A stretch of DNA of 64,000 nucleotides, taken from NCBI RefSeq assembly GCF_040744945.1, contig NZ_CP160453.1:1-64000 (forward strand), in the 5' to 3' direction. Shown one piece after another: positions 32,195 through 40,113 of the stretch. Under the pieces are notes generated by a model, which worked only from the letters and a program-made list of their open reading frames with translations, had not been told where the DNA came from and searched no databases. The position numbers and the translations under genes were made by a program. Each line of letters begins with the position of its first letter. Position 1 is the first letter of the stretch. The stretch is from Saccharothrix sp. HUAS TT1. GTDB taxonomy: Bacteria; Actinomycetota; Actinomycetes; Mycobacteriales; Pseudonocardiaceae.

Positions 32195-33457
32195 ATGACT
32201 GCTGTCAGTGTGCCCTCGGCCACCACCTCCTTCGACCTCGGTCCCGCTCGGGCACTGTCCTGTCGGGAGTGCGGCCACCAGACCCCGCTCGCCGCCGAGT
32301 ACGCCTGTCTCGAGTGTTTCGGGCCGCTGGAAGTCGCCTACGACTTCGGCCGGATCCGCCGCGAGGACATCGAGGCGGGCCCCCGGTCGATCTGGCGCTA
32401 CCGCGGCCTGCTCCCCGTTCCGTCCACCGTCGAGTCACACCCCAACACCAACCCCGGCGCCACCCGCCTGGTCGAGGCCGACCGCCTCGCCAAGGCCCTG
32501 GGCGTGCGCAAGGTCTGGGTGAAGGACGACACCGGCAACCCGACCCACTCGTTCAAGGACCGGGTGGTCGGCGTCGCCCTCGCCGCCGCCCGTGAGCTGG
32601 GCTTCAAGGTGCTGGCCTGCCCGTCCACCGGCAACCTGGCCAACGCCGTCGCCGCCGCCGCGGCCCGCGCCGGCTGGCAGTCGGTGGTCCTGGTGCCCTC
32701 CTCCCTGGAGCAGGCGAAGATCCTCATGACCGCCGTGTACGGCGGCAACCTGATCACCGTCGACGGCAACTACGACGACGTGAACCGGCTGGCGCAGGAG
32801 CTGGCCGCCGAGCACGAGGACTGGGCGTTCGTCAACGTCAACGTCCGCCCGTACTACGCCGAGGGCTCCAAGACGCTCGGCTACGAGGTCGCCGAACAGC
32901 TCGGCTGGCGGTTGCCCGACCAGGTCGTGGTGCCCATCGCCTCCGGCTCGCAGTTGACCAAGGTGGACAAGGCGTTCCGCGAGCTGGGCAGCCTCGACCT
33001 GGTCGAGCAGACCCCGTACCGGGTGTTCGGCGCGCAGGCCACCGGCTGCTCCCCCGTCGCCGCCGCCTTCAAGGCGGGCCACGACGTCGTCACCCCGGTC
33101 CGCCCGGACACCATCGCCCGCTCACTGGCGATCGGCGCCCCCGCCGACGGCCCCTACGTGCTGGACGCCGTCCGCCGCACCAACGGCGCGATCGAGGACG
33201 TCACCGACGAAGAGGTCGTCGAGGGCATCCGGCTGCTGGCGCAGACCGAGGGCATCTTCGCCGAGACCGCCGGCGGCGTCACCGTGGCGACCGCGAAGAA
33301 GCTCATCGAGACCGGCCAGCTGGACCCGGACGGCGAGACCGTGCTGCTCATCACCGGCGACGGCCTCAAGACCCTGGACGCCCTCGGCAACCGCGTCGGC
33401 CCGCGCGCCAACGTCCCGCCGTCCGCCGAGGCAGTGATCAAGGCCCTCCAGAGCTGA
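32195..33457 (+). CDS. thrC: Threonine synthase family PLP enzyme under SAM control
   Basis: PLP-dependent fold type II enzyme of 420 residues. An N-terminal zinc-ribbon-like part has Cys23, Cys26, Cys38 and Cys41 (CRECG, CLEC), then PGATRLVEADRLAKAL, the PLP lysine Lys121 in NPTHSFKDR, and SGSQLTKVDKAF and LLITGDGLKT further on. The family makes threonine from O-phosphohomoserine. Start: ATG 32195 is 10 bases from GAGGAG. The SAM-I riboswitch ahead is odd for a threonine enzyme and suggests a methionine-branch role, such as homocysteine formation from O-phosphohomoserine (MetM-like, recalled from Streptomyces work). The long form with zinc ribbon differs from the hom-thrC-thrB operon enzyme. 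No adjacent sulfur-carrier gene. Confidence 0.85.
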   Translation: MTAVSVPSATTSFDLGPARALSCRECGHQTPLAAEYACLECFGPLEVAYDFGRIRREDIEAGPRSIWRYRGLLPVPSTVESHPNTNPGATRLVEADRLAKALGVRKVWVKDDTGNPTHSFKDRVVGVALAAARELGFKVLACPSTGNLANAVAAAAARAGWQSVVLVPSSLEQAKILMTAVYGGNLITVDGNYDDVNRLAQELAAEHEDWAFVNVNVRPYYAEGSKTLGYEVAEQLGWRLPDQVVVPIASGSQLTKVDKAFRELGSLDLVEQTPYRVFGAQATGCSPVAAAFKAGHDVVTPVRPDTIARSLAIGAPADGPYVLDAVRRTNGAIEDVTDEEVVEGIRLLAQTEGIFAETAGGVTVATAKKLIETGQLDPDGETVLLITGDGLKTLDALGNRVGPRANVPPSAEAVIKALQS

Positions 33458-36454
33458 GGAGTCGGACGGGTGCCGGGCCGGACCTGAACCGGCCCGGCAC
33501 CGAACCGACTCCGGCGGCGAACCGGGCCAGCGCCGAGTCGGCCCGGCGGCGAGCCAGCCCGGCGGCGAACCTGCCCGGTGCCGAGTCGGGCCGGTGGCGA
33601 ACCTGCCCGGTGGCAGCCTGGTCCTGGCGGCAGTCTGGTCCGGCGGTGGCCTGATCCGGGCTGGTCGGCCTGGTCGCGGTGGCGTGGCGGTCACAGTCCG
33701 ATCCTCGCCGAGCGCAGCCAACCGGTCCGGGGGAAGGCGGCCAGCTCCGGCAGGACGTGCGGCCCGACCTGTTCGGTGACCACGCGCCAGGCGGTGAGCA
33801 GCTGGGGCCAGGGCCGGGTCGCCTTCTCCCGGTTGTACCGCTCGGAGTGCCACTCCTCCGGCGGGATGGTCAGGTCGGCGTCGAACAGGGCGTCGGCCAC
33901 CAGCTTGTAGGCCGTGTCGGCGGAGGGCACCTGCGCCAGGCGGATCACGCCGGTGACGGTGGCCCTGGCGACGACGCCCCGCCCGCCACCGGGCAGGTCC
34001 TCGCACACGTAGTAGGCGAAGGCGGGCCGGAGCCCGTCGCGCGGCCACGGTTCGGCGGTGTAGCCGGGCTGCCACAGCGCCCACGCCAGCGCCCGGTCGG
34101 ACCCCTGCCGGGACCAGCCGGAGTGCAGTCGGATCCAGACGTCGTTCTTCATGGTTCTCCCCTTGTCCGTTGTCTGACGGGCCGCCCCTGCGGACGACCC
34201 CCGGCCCGTCCGGGCCGGCCAGGACCGCGGTGTCGCCGTCCCGGTCGGTGCGCAGCACCAGCGCGCCCCGGCTGGTCAACGCGTCGACCAGCACCCCGTT
34301 GGGGTGGCCGTAGCGGTTGCCCGCACCGACGCTCACCAGGGCGACCCTCGGCCGCACCGCCGCGAGGAACGCGGGCGACGAGTACCGCGACCCGTGGTGC
34401 GGCACCTTCAGCACGTCGGCCCGCAGGTCCACGTGCCCGCCGAGCAGGTCCGCCTGCCCGGCCAGCTCGACGTCGCCGGTCAGCAGCACCCGCCCGGCCG
34501 CGGTGGACGCCCGCAGCACCAGCGACGCGTCGTTGACCGCCGTGTTCGTCCCACCGACCGGGTCCACCCGCGGCCCCAGCACCTCCAGTCCCAGGCCCGG
34601 CCAGCTCAGCCGCTGACCCGCACCCAGCTCGACCACGCGGACCCCCGCCGCCCGCGCCCGTTCCCGCACCTCCTCCCAAGCCCACCCCGGCTGCCGCGAC
34701 GGCCCCACCGCCACCGCGCCGACGACTCGTTCCGCCAACACCGCCGCCAACCCGCCGACGTGGTCGGCGTGCAGGTGGCTGAGCACCACCAGCGGGATGC
34801 GCCGCACCCCCAGCCGCCGCAGGCACGACAGCACCGGCACCGGGTCCGGCCCGGTGTCGACCAGCACCGCCCGGTCGCGCTCGGCGGTGGCCAGCACGAC
34901 CGCGTCGCCCTGTCCGACGTCGCAGGCCACCACCGCCCACCCGGACGGCGGCCACCCGGGAGAGACCACGTTCAGCGGCACGACCACCACCACCGCCCCG
35001 ACCACGGCCGCCACGACCAGCGCCCGCAGCCGCCGGAGCCGCACCACCGCCCAACCGAGCACCAGCACCCCGGCCAGCAGCAGCCCGCCGACCCAGCCAC
35101 CGGGCCACCCGACCGCCGCCCCCGGCACCGCCGCCGCGTGCCGACCGACCGCGATGAGCCAACCCACCGCCGGCCCGGCCACCTCCACGACCGGCCGGGC
35201 CGCCGCGTCGTGCACCGGGGCCAGCACGGCGGCCAGCACACCGAGCACGGTGGCCGGCGCCACCACCGGCGCGACCAGCAGGTTCGCCACCACCGCGACC
35301 AGGCTCACCTGCCCGGAGAGCCCGGCCACCAGCGGCGCCGTCGCCAGGTGGGCGGCCACCGGCACCGCCAGCGCCTCGGCGACCCCCACCGGGAGGCCGC
35401 GCCCCCTCATCGCCGCCGCCCACCGCGGCGCGAGCAGCACCAGCGCCGCCGTGGCCACGACCGACAGGCCGAACCCCGGCTCGGTGGCCAGCTCCGGGTC
35501 GTAGAGCACCAGGACCACCACCGACGCCGCGAGCGCCGGCAACGCCGACCGCTCCCGACCCAGCACCAGCGCGAGCAGCGCCACCGCGCCCATCACCGCG
35601 GCCCGCAGCACGCTCGGCTCCGGCCCGGCCAGCAGCACGAACCCGACCAGCGCCGCCATCGCACCGGCCGCGCACCCGCGTGGCCCGACCCGCGACAGCC
35701 TCAGCAGCAGCAGGACCGCGCCGCAGAGGATCGCCAGGTTCGCCCCGCTGACGGCGAGGACGTGGGCCAGCCCCGCCGTGCGGAACTCCTCCACCACCCT
35801 GGGCGAGAGCCCCGACGTGTCGCCGACGACCAGCGCGGGCAGCAGCCCGGCCGGCTCGGGGTCCAGCGCGGTGCTCGCCCTCCGCAGTCCGGCGCGCAGG
35901 TCCTCGGCGACCCGCTGCCACACCGGCGCTTCCGTCACCCCTTGCGGGGGTCCGCGGACCCGCAGCACCGCGACCGTCAGCTCACCACCTCGCGGCGGGG
36001 CGAGCGTGCCGCGCGCGGTGGCCCGCTGGCCGGGCAGGAGCTCCCGCCACCGGTCCGCCGGGGCCAGCACGGCGATCCGCCCGCCACCGTCGAGCGTGCC
36101 CCGGACCAGCACCAGCTCCACCCCACCCGCCCGCGAGCCGAAGCCGCTGCTGCGCAACCCGTGCGGCCGGTGGTCGAGTTCGAAGTGGACCGTGGCGGGC
36201 GCGCCGCGTTCCGCCGCGCCGCGCAGCGGGTGGTGGGTCGCGCCGCGGGCCTGAACACCGATCCAGCCCGCTGCCGCCACGGCCGACACCACCAGCGCCA
36301 CTGCCGCCGGTCGCCACGGACGCAGCGCCAAGCCGCCGATGACGGCGGTGACCAGGCCGACCGCGGGTGCGGCCCACCAGGTCCAGAGCAGCCCGGCGAG
36401 GGCCGTGGCCCACACCGCCAACGCTGCCGGGACCAGGTGCGCGCGGGGACTCAC
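33122..36454 (-). CDS. comEC: ComEC/Rec2 family DNA-uptake membrane protein with unusual 3' extension
   Basis: Channel protein for single-stranded DNA uptake. Order: hydrophobic N-terminus (ALAVWATALAGLLWTWWAAP), OB-like DUF4131 part, the ComEC transmembrane domain with the AHVLAVSGANLAILCG motif, then a metallo-beta-lactamase domain (SHLHADHVGGL, LTGDVELAGQADLL, KVPHHGSRYSSPAF). Start: GTG 36454 overlaps the upstream stop as GTGA. Recognisable sequence ends near 34170 (about 760 residues, normal for the family), but the frame has no stop until 33122, giving 1110 residues with a low-complexity Arg/Pro tail that also runs antisense to thrC. A frameshift or lost stop near 34150 is likely; a TGA in the next frame at 34149-34151 would restore a normal end overlapping the next ATG. 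Confidence 0.75.
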   Translation of the reverse strand: MSPRAHLVPAALAVWATALAGLLWTWWAAPAVGLVTAVIGGLALRPWRPAAVALVVSAVAAAGWIGVQARGATHHPLRGAAERGAPATVHFELDHRPHGLRSSGFGSRAGGVELVLVRGTLDGGGRIAVLAPADRWRELLPGQRATARGTLAPPRGGELTVAVLRVRGPPQGVTEAPVWQRVAEDLRAGLRRASTALDPEPAGLLPALVVGDTSGLSPRVVEEFRTAGLAHVLAVSGANLAILCGAVLLLLRLSRVGPRGCAAGAMAALVGFVLLAGPEPSVLRAAVMGAVALLALVLGRERSALPALAASVVVLVLYDPELATEPGFGLSVVATAALVLLAPRWAAAMRGRGLPVGVAEALAVPVAAHLATAPLVAGLSGQVSLVAVVANLLVAPVVAPATVLGVLAAVLAPVHDAAARPVVEVAGPAVGWLIAVGRHAAAVPGAAVGWPGGWVGGLLLAGVLVLGWAVVRLRRLRALVVAAVVGAVVVVVPLNVVSPGWPPSGWAVVACDVGQGDAVVLATAERDRAVLVDTGPDPVPVLSCLRRLGVRRIPLVVLSHLHADHVGGLAAVLAERVVGAVAVGPSRQPGWAWEEVRERARAAGVRVVELGAGQRLSWPGLGLEVLGPRVDPVGGTNTAVNDASLVLRASTAAGRVLLTGDVELAGQADLLGGHVDLRADVLKVPHHGSRYSSPAFLAAVRPRVALVSVGAGNRYGHPNGVLVDALTSRGALVLRTDRDGDTAVLAGPDGPGVVRRGGPSDNGQGENHEERRLDPTALRLVPAGVRPGAGVGAVAARLHRRTVAARRAPARLRLLRVRGPARWRAGRRRQGHRHRRDPPGAGALRRHGLQAGGRRPVRRRPDHPAGGVALRAVQPGEGDPALAPAAHRLARGHRTGRAARPAGAGRLPPDRLAALGEDRTVTATPPRPGRPARIRPPPDQTAARTRLPPGRFATGPTRHRAGSPPGWLAAGPTRRWPGSPPESVRCRAGSGPARHPSDSSALEGLDHCLGGRRDVGARADAVAEGVQGLEAVAGDEQHGLAVRVQLAGLDELLRGRHGDAAGGLGEDALGLRQQPDALDDLFVGDVLDRAVGAADGVQHVGAVGGGADRQ
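33460..33510 (+). terminator. Strong two-tier hairpin after thrC
   Basis: Inner arms GGTGCCGGGCCGG (33469-33481) and CCGGCCCGGCACC (33489-33501) are perfect, loop ACCTGAA; outer arms AGTCGG (33460-33465) and CCGACT (33505-33510) also pair. Starts 3 bases after the thrC stop. No T-run. Confidence 0.75.
33511..33658. repeat. Degenerate 16-17 bp tandem repeat
   Basis: About eight imperfect units related to CCGGCGGCGAACCTGCC, e.g. at 33511, 33558, 33590 and 33606, decaying towards 33658. Non-coding on the plus strand; on the minus strand it sits in the uncertain 3' extension of comEC. Probably a slippage-grown minisatellite. Confidence 0.55.
33691..34152 (-). CDS. Hypothetical protein of 153 residues
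   Basis: Not recognised. Composition is protein-like: Trp-rich (eight or so), with MKNDVWIRLHSGWSRQGSDR at the start, VVARATVTGVIRLAQVPSA in the middle and WRVVTEQVGPHVLPELAAFP near the end. The central strand pattern with the Trp-Arg pairs loosely recalls PUA/ASCH-type folds, but I would not assign it. GGGGAG lies 4 bases ahead of ATG 34152, an excellent start. It overlaps, in a different frame, the open 3' extension of comEC on the same strand, so one of the two readings over that stretch is not functional; this one has the better start signal. Confidence 0.7.
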   Translation of the reverse strand: MKNDVWIRLHSGWSRQGSDRALAWALWQPGYTAEPWPRDGLRPAFAYYVCEDLPGGGRGVVARATVTGVIRLAQVPSADTAYKLVADALFDADLTIPPEEWHSERYNREKATRPWPQLLTAWRVVTEQVGPHVLPELAAFPRTGWLRSARIGL

Positions 36455-37080
36455 GACCCCACCCACCGGAACCTCGACAAGGTGACGAGGCGTGGCCAGG
36501 CGGAACGGGTGCGACGCCCCACCCGACGGAAACGGTCGAGCAGCCGTCGGACGCCACGGCGGTGGCCCCGGCGGGCGATGGCGCCGTCCTGGGCCAGACG
36601 ACGGGCCTGGTCCAGCAGCCGCCGGACGCGGCGGCGGTCTCGGCCACCTTCGCTGTCGTTCCGGACCACGCGGAGGACCCGCCCGGACGGTCCGGGGACG
36701 TGGTGGTGGTCCGAGCGAGCGCTGCTGTGGTCGCGGACCGCGCGACGAACGCGGGCGAGCAGTCGGCGGATGCGGCGGGGGTGTTCTCGGCGGGCTCGGC
36801 CCTCGCTCCGGGGTGCGCGGCGGATCGGGGCGAGCAGCCGGCGGAGGCGACGGTGGTGGTTGCGGTGGCCCTGGTCGTCGTGCGGAGGGCGGGGTTGGTG
36901 GCTGCCGAACAGCCGGCGAGGCATGTCCGGCAACGAGAGGGGCGCGGCGGTCAGCAGGTGGTCGGGGATCTCGGCGCGTTGCGGCGGGACGGACGGCGGG
37001 CGGTGCGGGAACTTGTCCGAAGTGGAGGGTGGACGAGCGTCCGGTGCGGTCGGGTGCGGGCAGTTCCGGTTCGGGCACAT
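36451..37080 (-). CDS. Arginine-rich repeat protein between comEA and comEC
   Basis: Uncertain 209-residue product. Cys/Pro-rich start (MCPNRNCPHPTAPDARPP), then five or six copies of an approximately 25-residue unit centred on RRLL (at about 55, 80, 105, 133, 153 and 178), very rich in Arg and Asp. Support for coding: GGAGAA lies 5 bases ahead of ATG 37080, and its TGA overlaps the comEC GTG as GTGA. Against: the opposite strand is open with exactly aligned codons and reads as a milder Ala/Val/Gln repeat. If made, it would be strongly basic and could bind nucleic acid, which would fit a DNA-uptake operon. Confidence 0.45.
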   Translation of the reverse strand: MCPNRNCPHPTAPDARPPSTSDKFPHRPPSVPPQRAEIPDHLLTAAPLSLPDMPRRLFGSHQPRPPHDDQGHRNHHRRLRRLLAPIRRAPRSEGRARREHPRRIRRLLARVRRAVRDHSSARSDHHHVPGPSGRVLRVVRNDSEGGRDRRRVRRLLDQARRLAQDGAIARRGHRRGVRRLLDRFRRVGRRTRSAWPRLVTLSRFRWVGS

Positions 37081-37107
37081 GGGGTTCTCCGAGTGGTCTT
37101 GAGGGCG

Positions 37108-37830
37108 TCAGAGGCGGACCAGGTCGCGGAGCTTGGCCAGCTTCGCGTCACCGATGCCCTCGATCTCGCCCAGCTGCTCCAGGGACGTGAACGGACCGCG
37201 CTTCTGCCGGCGGTCGATGATCCGTTGCGCCGTCACCGGACCCACGCCGGGCAGGGTGTCCAGCTGGGCCTCGGTCGCGGTGTTCAGGTTGAGCGGTCCG
37301 GCCGCGGCGCCGGCCGGTTGCGGCACGGGGATGCCCACGGCGATCTGCTCACCGTCGGTGACCTTGCGGGCCAGGTTCAGCGGGGTCAGGTCGGCGGCCG
37401 GGTCGGGACCGCCTGCCGCGTGCAGGGCGTCCGCCACCCTGGCGCCGTTGGGCACGGTCACCAGGCCCGGTGTCGGCACCAGGCCGACCACGTTGACGAC
37501 CAGCTGCTCCTGCGCCTGGGTGACGGCGGCGGGCTCGGCCACCGGGAGGTCCGGCGGGACCTCCGGCGTCGGGCGCTGCCACCACAGCGCCAGGGCGACG
37601 ACCAGCGCGACACCGGCCATGACGCCCGCGAGGAGGACCTTGCGGCGTTGCGGGACGTGGTCGGGCAGCCAGCGGTCGAGCCGGCGGCGCAGTGGGCCCG
37701 GTGGGTCGGAGCCGCCGTCCGACGAGACGAAGACCAGCGTCTCGGCGTTCGGCGCGCGGTGCTTGCCCCGCTCCTGGGAGACGAGGGCGCTCAGGCGGGC
37801 GGTCGTGGTTTCCGGGTTCCTGTCGAACAT
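37108..37830 (-). CDS. comEA: ComEA-like DNA-binding competence protein
   Basis: Membrane-anchored DNA receptor of 240 residues. A basic cytoplasmic N-terminus of about 80 residues is followed by one membrane helix (VLLAGVMAGVALVVALALWW), an SLBB-type domain (VVNVVGLVPTPGLVTVPNGA, RVADALHAAGG) and a helix-hairpin-helix pair that binds DNA outside the membrane (LNLNTATEAQLDTLPGVGPV, GEIEGIGDAKLAKLRDL). Start: ATG 37830 gives a clean N-terminus; upstream open frame lacks similarity. Followed 27 bases later by the Arg-rich gene and then comEC, the usual late-competence order. Confidence 0.92.
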   Translation of the reverse strand: MFDRNPETTTARLSALVSQERGKHRAPNAETLVFVSSDGGSDPPGPLRRRLDRWLPDHVPQRRKVLLAGVMAGVALVVALALWWQRPTPEVPPDLPVAEPAAVTQAQEQLVVNVVGLVPTPGLVTVPNGARVADALHAAGGPDPAADLTPLNLARKVTDGEQIAVGIPVPQPAGAAAGPLNLNTATEAQLDTLPGVGPVTAQRIIDRRQKRGPFTSLEQLGEIEGIGDAKLAKLRDLVRL

Positions 37831-37916
37831 GCGGTCGACGCTAGGCCGAGTGGAGCAGTGTGCGGTGAAGTTGTCGGCGATCTGTGGACAACTCCCTGAA
37901 CGATGGATAAAGCGGC

Positions 37917-38759
37917 CTACGCCACTCCCCCGGGCAGCACGACCACACCCAGCACGCCAGGACCGGTGTGCGCCCCGATCACCGCTCCGACCTCGGAGAT
38001 CAGGCATCCGGTCGAGCCTGGGACGCGCTCGTCGAGCAGCGTCGCGAGTTCCGCCGCGCGTTCCGGCGCGGCCAAGTGGTGGACAGCCAGCCCGACCGGC
38101 CCGGGACCCGCCGCCGACGCCGCCAGGTCGACCAGGCGACCCATCGCCCGCCCCATCGTCCGCACCTTCTCCAACGGCACGATCCGACCGTCGTCCACGT
38201 GCAGCAGCGGCTTCACCGCCAACGCGGTGCCCACCAGCGCGGCGGCGGCGCCGATCCGCCCGCCCCGCCGCAGGTGGTCGAGCGTTTCCACGCAGAAGAA
38301 CATCTTCACCCTGCCCGCGGCGGCCGCGGCGGCCCGTTCCGCGCGCTCCGCGTCACCACCGGCGGCGCACGCGGCCAGCGCCGCGAACCCCAGCCCCATG
38401 CCCGTCGCCCGCGAGTCGACCACCCTGATCCGGCCCGGGTCGACCTCCTCCGCGGCCAACCGCGCTGCCTCCCACGTCCCGGACAGCTCGCGGGACAGGT
38501 GCACGGACACGATCGACCCGGCGCCCTCGGCCAGCACCGACCGGTACACCTCGGCCAGCTCGCCCGGCGTCGGCCGGGACGTGGTCACCCGCTGGTGCCC
38601 GCCCAGCGCCGCGGCCAGCTGCGCCGGACCGAAGTCCACCCCGTCCAGGCTGCTGCGACCGTCCACGGCCACGTGCAGCGGCACGACCCGGATGCCGTGC
38701 CGCTCGGCGAACCCCTCGGGCAGGTACGCCGTGGAGTCGGTGACGATCGTGGTGGACAC
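37917..38759 (-). CDS. DegV family fatty acid-binding protein
   Basis: Protein of 280 residues of the DegV family, related to FakB, which presents fatty acids to a kinase. Motifs: TTIVTDSTAYLPEGFAERHG at the start, VTTSRPTPGELAEVY with the TS pair that holds the carboxylate, SVHLSRELSGTW, and the C-terminal AHTGPGVLGVVV. GTG 38759 is used; no strong SD is visible, so translation may be leaderless or coupled to the OctT-like gene, which ends 11 bases upstream. Same position as the DegV gene in the mycobacterial rsfS-octT locus. Confidence 0.9.
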   Translation of the reverse strand: MSTTIVTDSTAYLPEGFAERHGIRVVPLHVAVDGRSSLDGVDFGPAQLAAALGGHQRVTTSRPTPGELAEVYRSVLAEGAGSIVSVHLSRELSGTWEAARLAAEEVDPGRIRVVDSRATGMGLGFAALAACAAGGDAERAERAAAAAAGRVKMFFCVETLDHLRRGGRIGAAAALVGTALAVKPLLHVDDGRIVPLEKVRTMGRAMGRLVDLAASAAGPGPVGLAVHHLAAPERAAELATLLDERVPGSTGCLISEVGAVIGAHTGPGVLGVVVLPGGVA

Positions 38760-38770
38760 GAGTGCCGAGA

Positions 38771-39502
38771 CTACGGCTCCGCACCACCCGAGTGGCCGAC
38801 CGCCACGGAGCGGATGAGTTCCGCCATCGCCCGCCCGACCAGCTCGTGCCCCTCCCAGCCCCAGTGCAGGCCGTCCGGGTTGCCGCACCGTGACCGAACG
38901 TGGTCGCCCACCAGCGGCGGCACGTCCAGCAGCGGCACGTCGACACCGCCCGCCCACGAGCGCAGCGCGCGCTCCGCCGCCGCACGTCCACTGTGCACAC
39001 CGGCGTAAGCCCGTGAGCAGTGGACGGACGGCGTCATCCCGACCACCCGGATCGCCGGCGCGAGAGCGCGCACCGCGCACACCGAGTCGTCCAGGTAGCG
39101 CACGGTCACGTGCGGCGGCAACGCCACCGGACGACCGCCCAGCACCCGCGACAGCACCGGCTGCACCGCCCGGTACCCCGTGCGGGCACGTCGCCGCAGC
39201 CCGTCCGGCCGCAGGTAGCGCAGCCCCTGCCGCAGGAACGTCGGCAACGGCGACGGCAGCGTGTCCATGTGCCCCACAGCCAGCACCAACACGTCCGTGC
39301 GCGGCAGCAACGACCACACCCTGGGGTCGCCGGTCAGCGACCACCAGGCGTCCCGGGCGGTCCAGCCGAACCCCGCCGCCAGCTCCGCGTGCCCGCCCAG
39401 CGCCGACGCGGCGACGTTCGGCCACAACCGGGGGTGGTCGGCGGGCAGCGGCCCCTGAGGACCGTGGAACGACAGCGAATCGCCGAGGACGAGCAGTCTC
39501 AC
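38771..39502 (-). CDS. SGNH-fold acyltransferase/hydrolase, OctT-like
   Basis: Protein of 243 residues with an SGNH/GDSL fold: block I LLVLGDSLSFHGP carries the nucleophilic Ser, block III-like LAVGHMDTLPS, and block V DGLHWGWEGHELVG has the catalytic Asp and His. By position it corresponds to mycobacterial OctT (Rv2418c), reported to octanoylate diglucosylglycerate during methylglucose lipopolysaccharide synthesis. Whether that polymer is made here is unknown. Start: GTG 39502 overlaps the stop of the phosphatase gene as GTGA. No signal peptide, so cytosolic. Confidence 0.85.
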   Translation of the reverse strand: MRLLVLGDSLSFHGPQGPLPADHPRLWPNVAASALGGHAELAAGFGWTARDAWWSLTGDPRVWSLLPRTDVLVLAVGHMDTLPSPLPTFLRQGLRYLRPDGLRRRARTGYRAVQPVLSRVLGGRPVALPPHVTVRYLDDSVCAVRALAPAIRVVGMTPSVHCSRAYAGVHSGRAAAERALRSWAGGVDVPLLDVPPLVGDHVRSRCGNPDGLHWGWEGHELVGRAMAELIRSVAVGHSGGAEP

Positions 39503-40113
39503 CGGGTGGTTCCGGCGTTGTACGACGACAGCCGCCACCGGCCGTCGCCGTGCGGGCGGCGGGTGAACACCGTCCAGTGGCAGTTGCCGATCCCGCCGAG
39601 CAGCGCCCAGCGGTCGACCGGCAGCTCCAGCAACCGGCCGGTCAACGCGCTGATCAGGCCGCCGTGCGCGCACAGCATGACCGTCTCGGAGAACTCCGCG
39701 TCCACCTCGGCCACCACGGCCAGGGCGCGCTCGGCGACCTCCACCCGCGTCTCGCCGTCCGGCGGCGCGAGCAGGCCGTCGGCGCGCCACAGGTCCAGCG
39801 AGCCCGGCCACTCCACCTCGATCTCGGCCGGGGTCAGCCCCTGCCACTTGCCCAGGTGGGTCTCGCGCAGCCGCTCGTCGACGCGCAGCGGGACCCCGGT
39901 CGCGTCGGTGAACACCGTCGCGGTGTCCCGCGCGCGGTGCAGGTCCGAGGCGACCACCAGCTCGGGCGTGAACCCGGCGAGGACCGGCACCGCGAACCGG
40001 GCCTGGTTCCACCCGGTCTCGGTCAACCTCGAGTCCAGGTGGCCCTGCATGCGGCCGGTCGCGTTGTAGTCGGTCTCACCGTGCCGCCACAGCACGAGCC
40101 GGTTCAAGGTCAT
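39499..40113 (-). CDS. Histidine phosphatase family protein, GpgP-like
   Basis: Phosphatase of 204 residues with a phosphohistidine intermediate: LVLWRHGETDYNATGRMQGH contains the RHGE motif, SDLHRARDTA the second arginine, and CAHGGLISALTGRLL the second histidine. By order it matches mycobacterial GpgP (Rv2419c), glucosyl-3-phosphoglycerate phosphatase, which feeds glucosylglycerate to the methylglucose lipopolysaccharide pathway; a broader phosphoglycerate mutase-like role is possible. Start ATG 40113 overlaps the rsfS stop as ATGA; its own stop overlaps the OctT-like GTG. The four genes nadD, rsfS, gpgP and octT form one operon. Confidence 0.88.
   Translation of the reverse strand: MTLNRLVLWRHGETDYNATGRMQGHLDSRLTETGWNQARFAVPVLAGFTPELVVASDLHRARDTATVFTDATGVPLRVDERLRETHLGKWQGLTPAEIEVEWPGSLDLWRADGLLAPPDGETRVEVAERALAVVAEVDAEFSETVMLCAHGGLISALTGRLLELPVDRWALLGGIGNCHWTVFTRRPHGDGRWRLSSYNAGTTR

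Noticed and set aside
33578..33910. A sulfur-carrier (ThiS/MoaD-like) gene next to the SAM-controlled ThrC paralogue
   Set aside because: No frame in 33458-34152 shows the C-terminal GG or the ubiquitin-like pattern.
34304..37102. Plus-strand 932-codon frame opposite comEC
   Set aside because: His/Arg/Pro-rich shadow; comEC has all expected motifs on the other strand.
36367..37899. Plus-strand 510-codon frame covering the repeat region and comEA
   Set aside because: It has no ribosome-binding site or context and its second half is antisense to comEA; kept only as a caveat for the repeat region.
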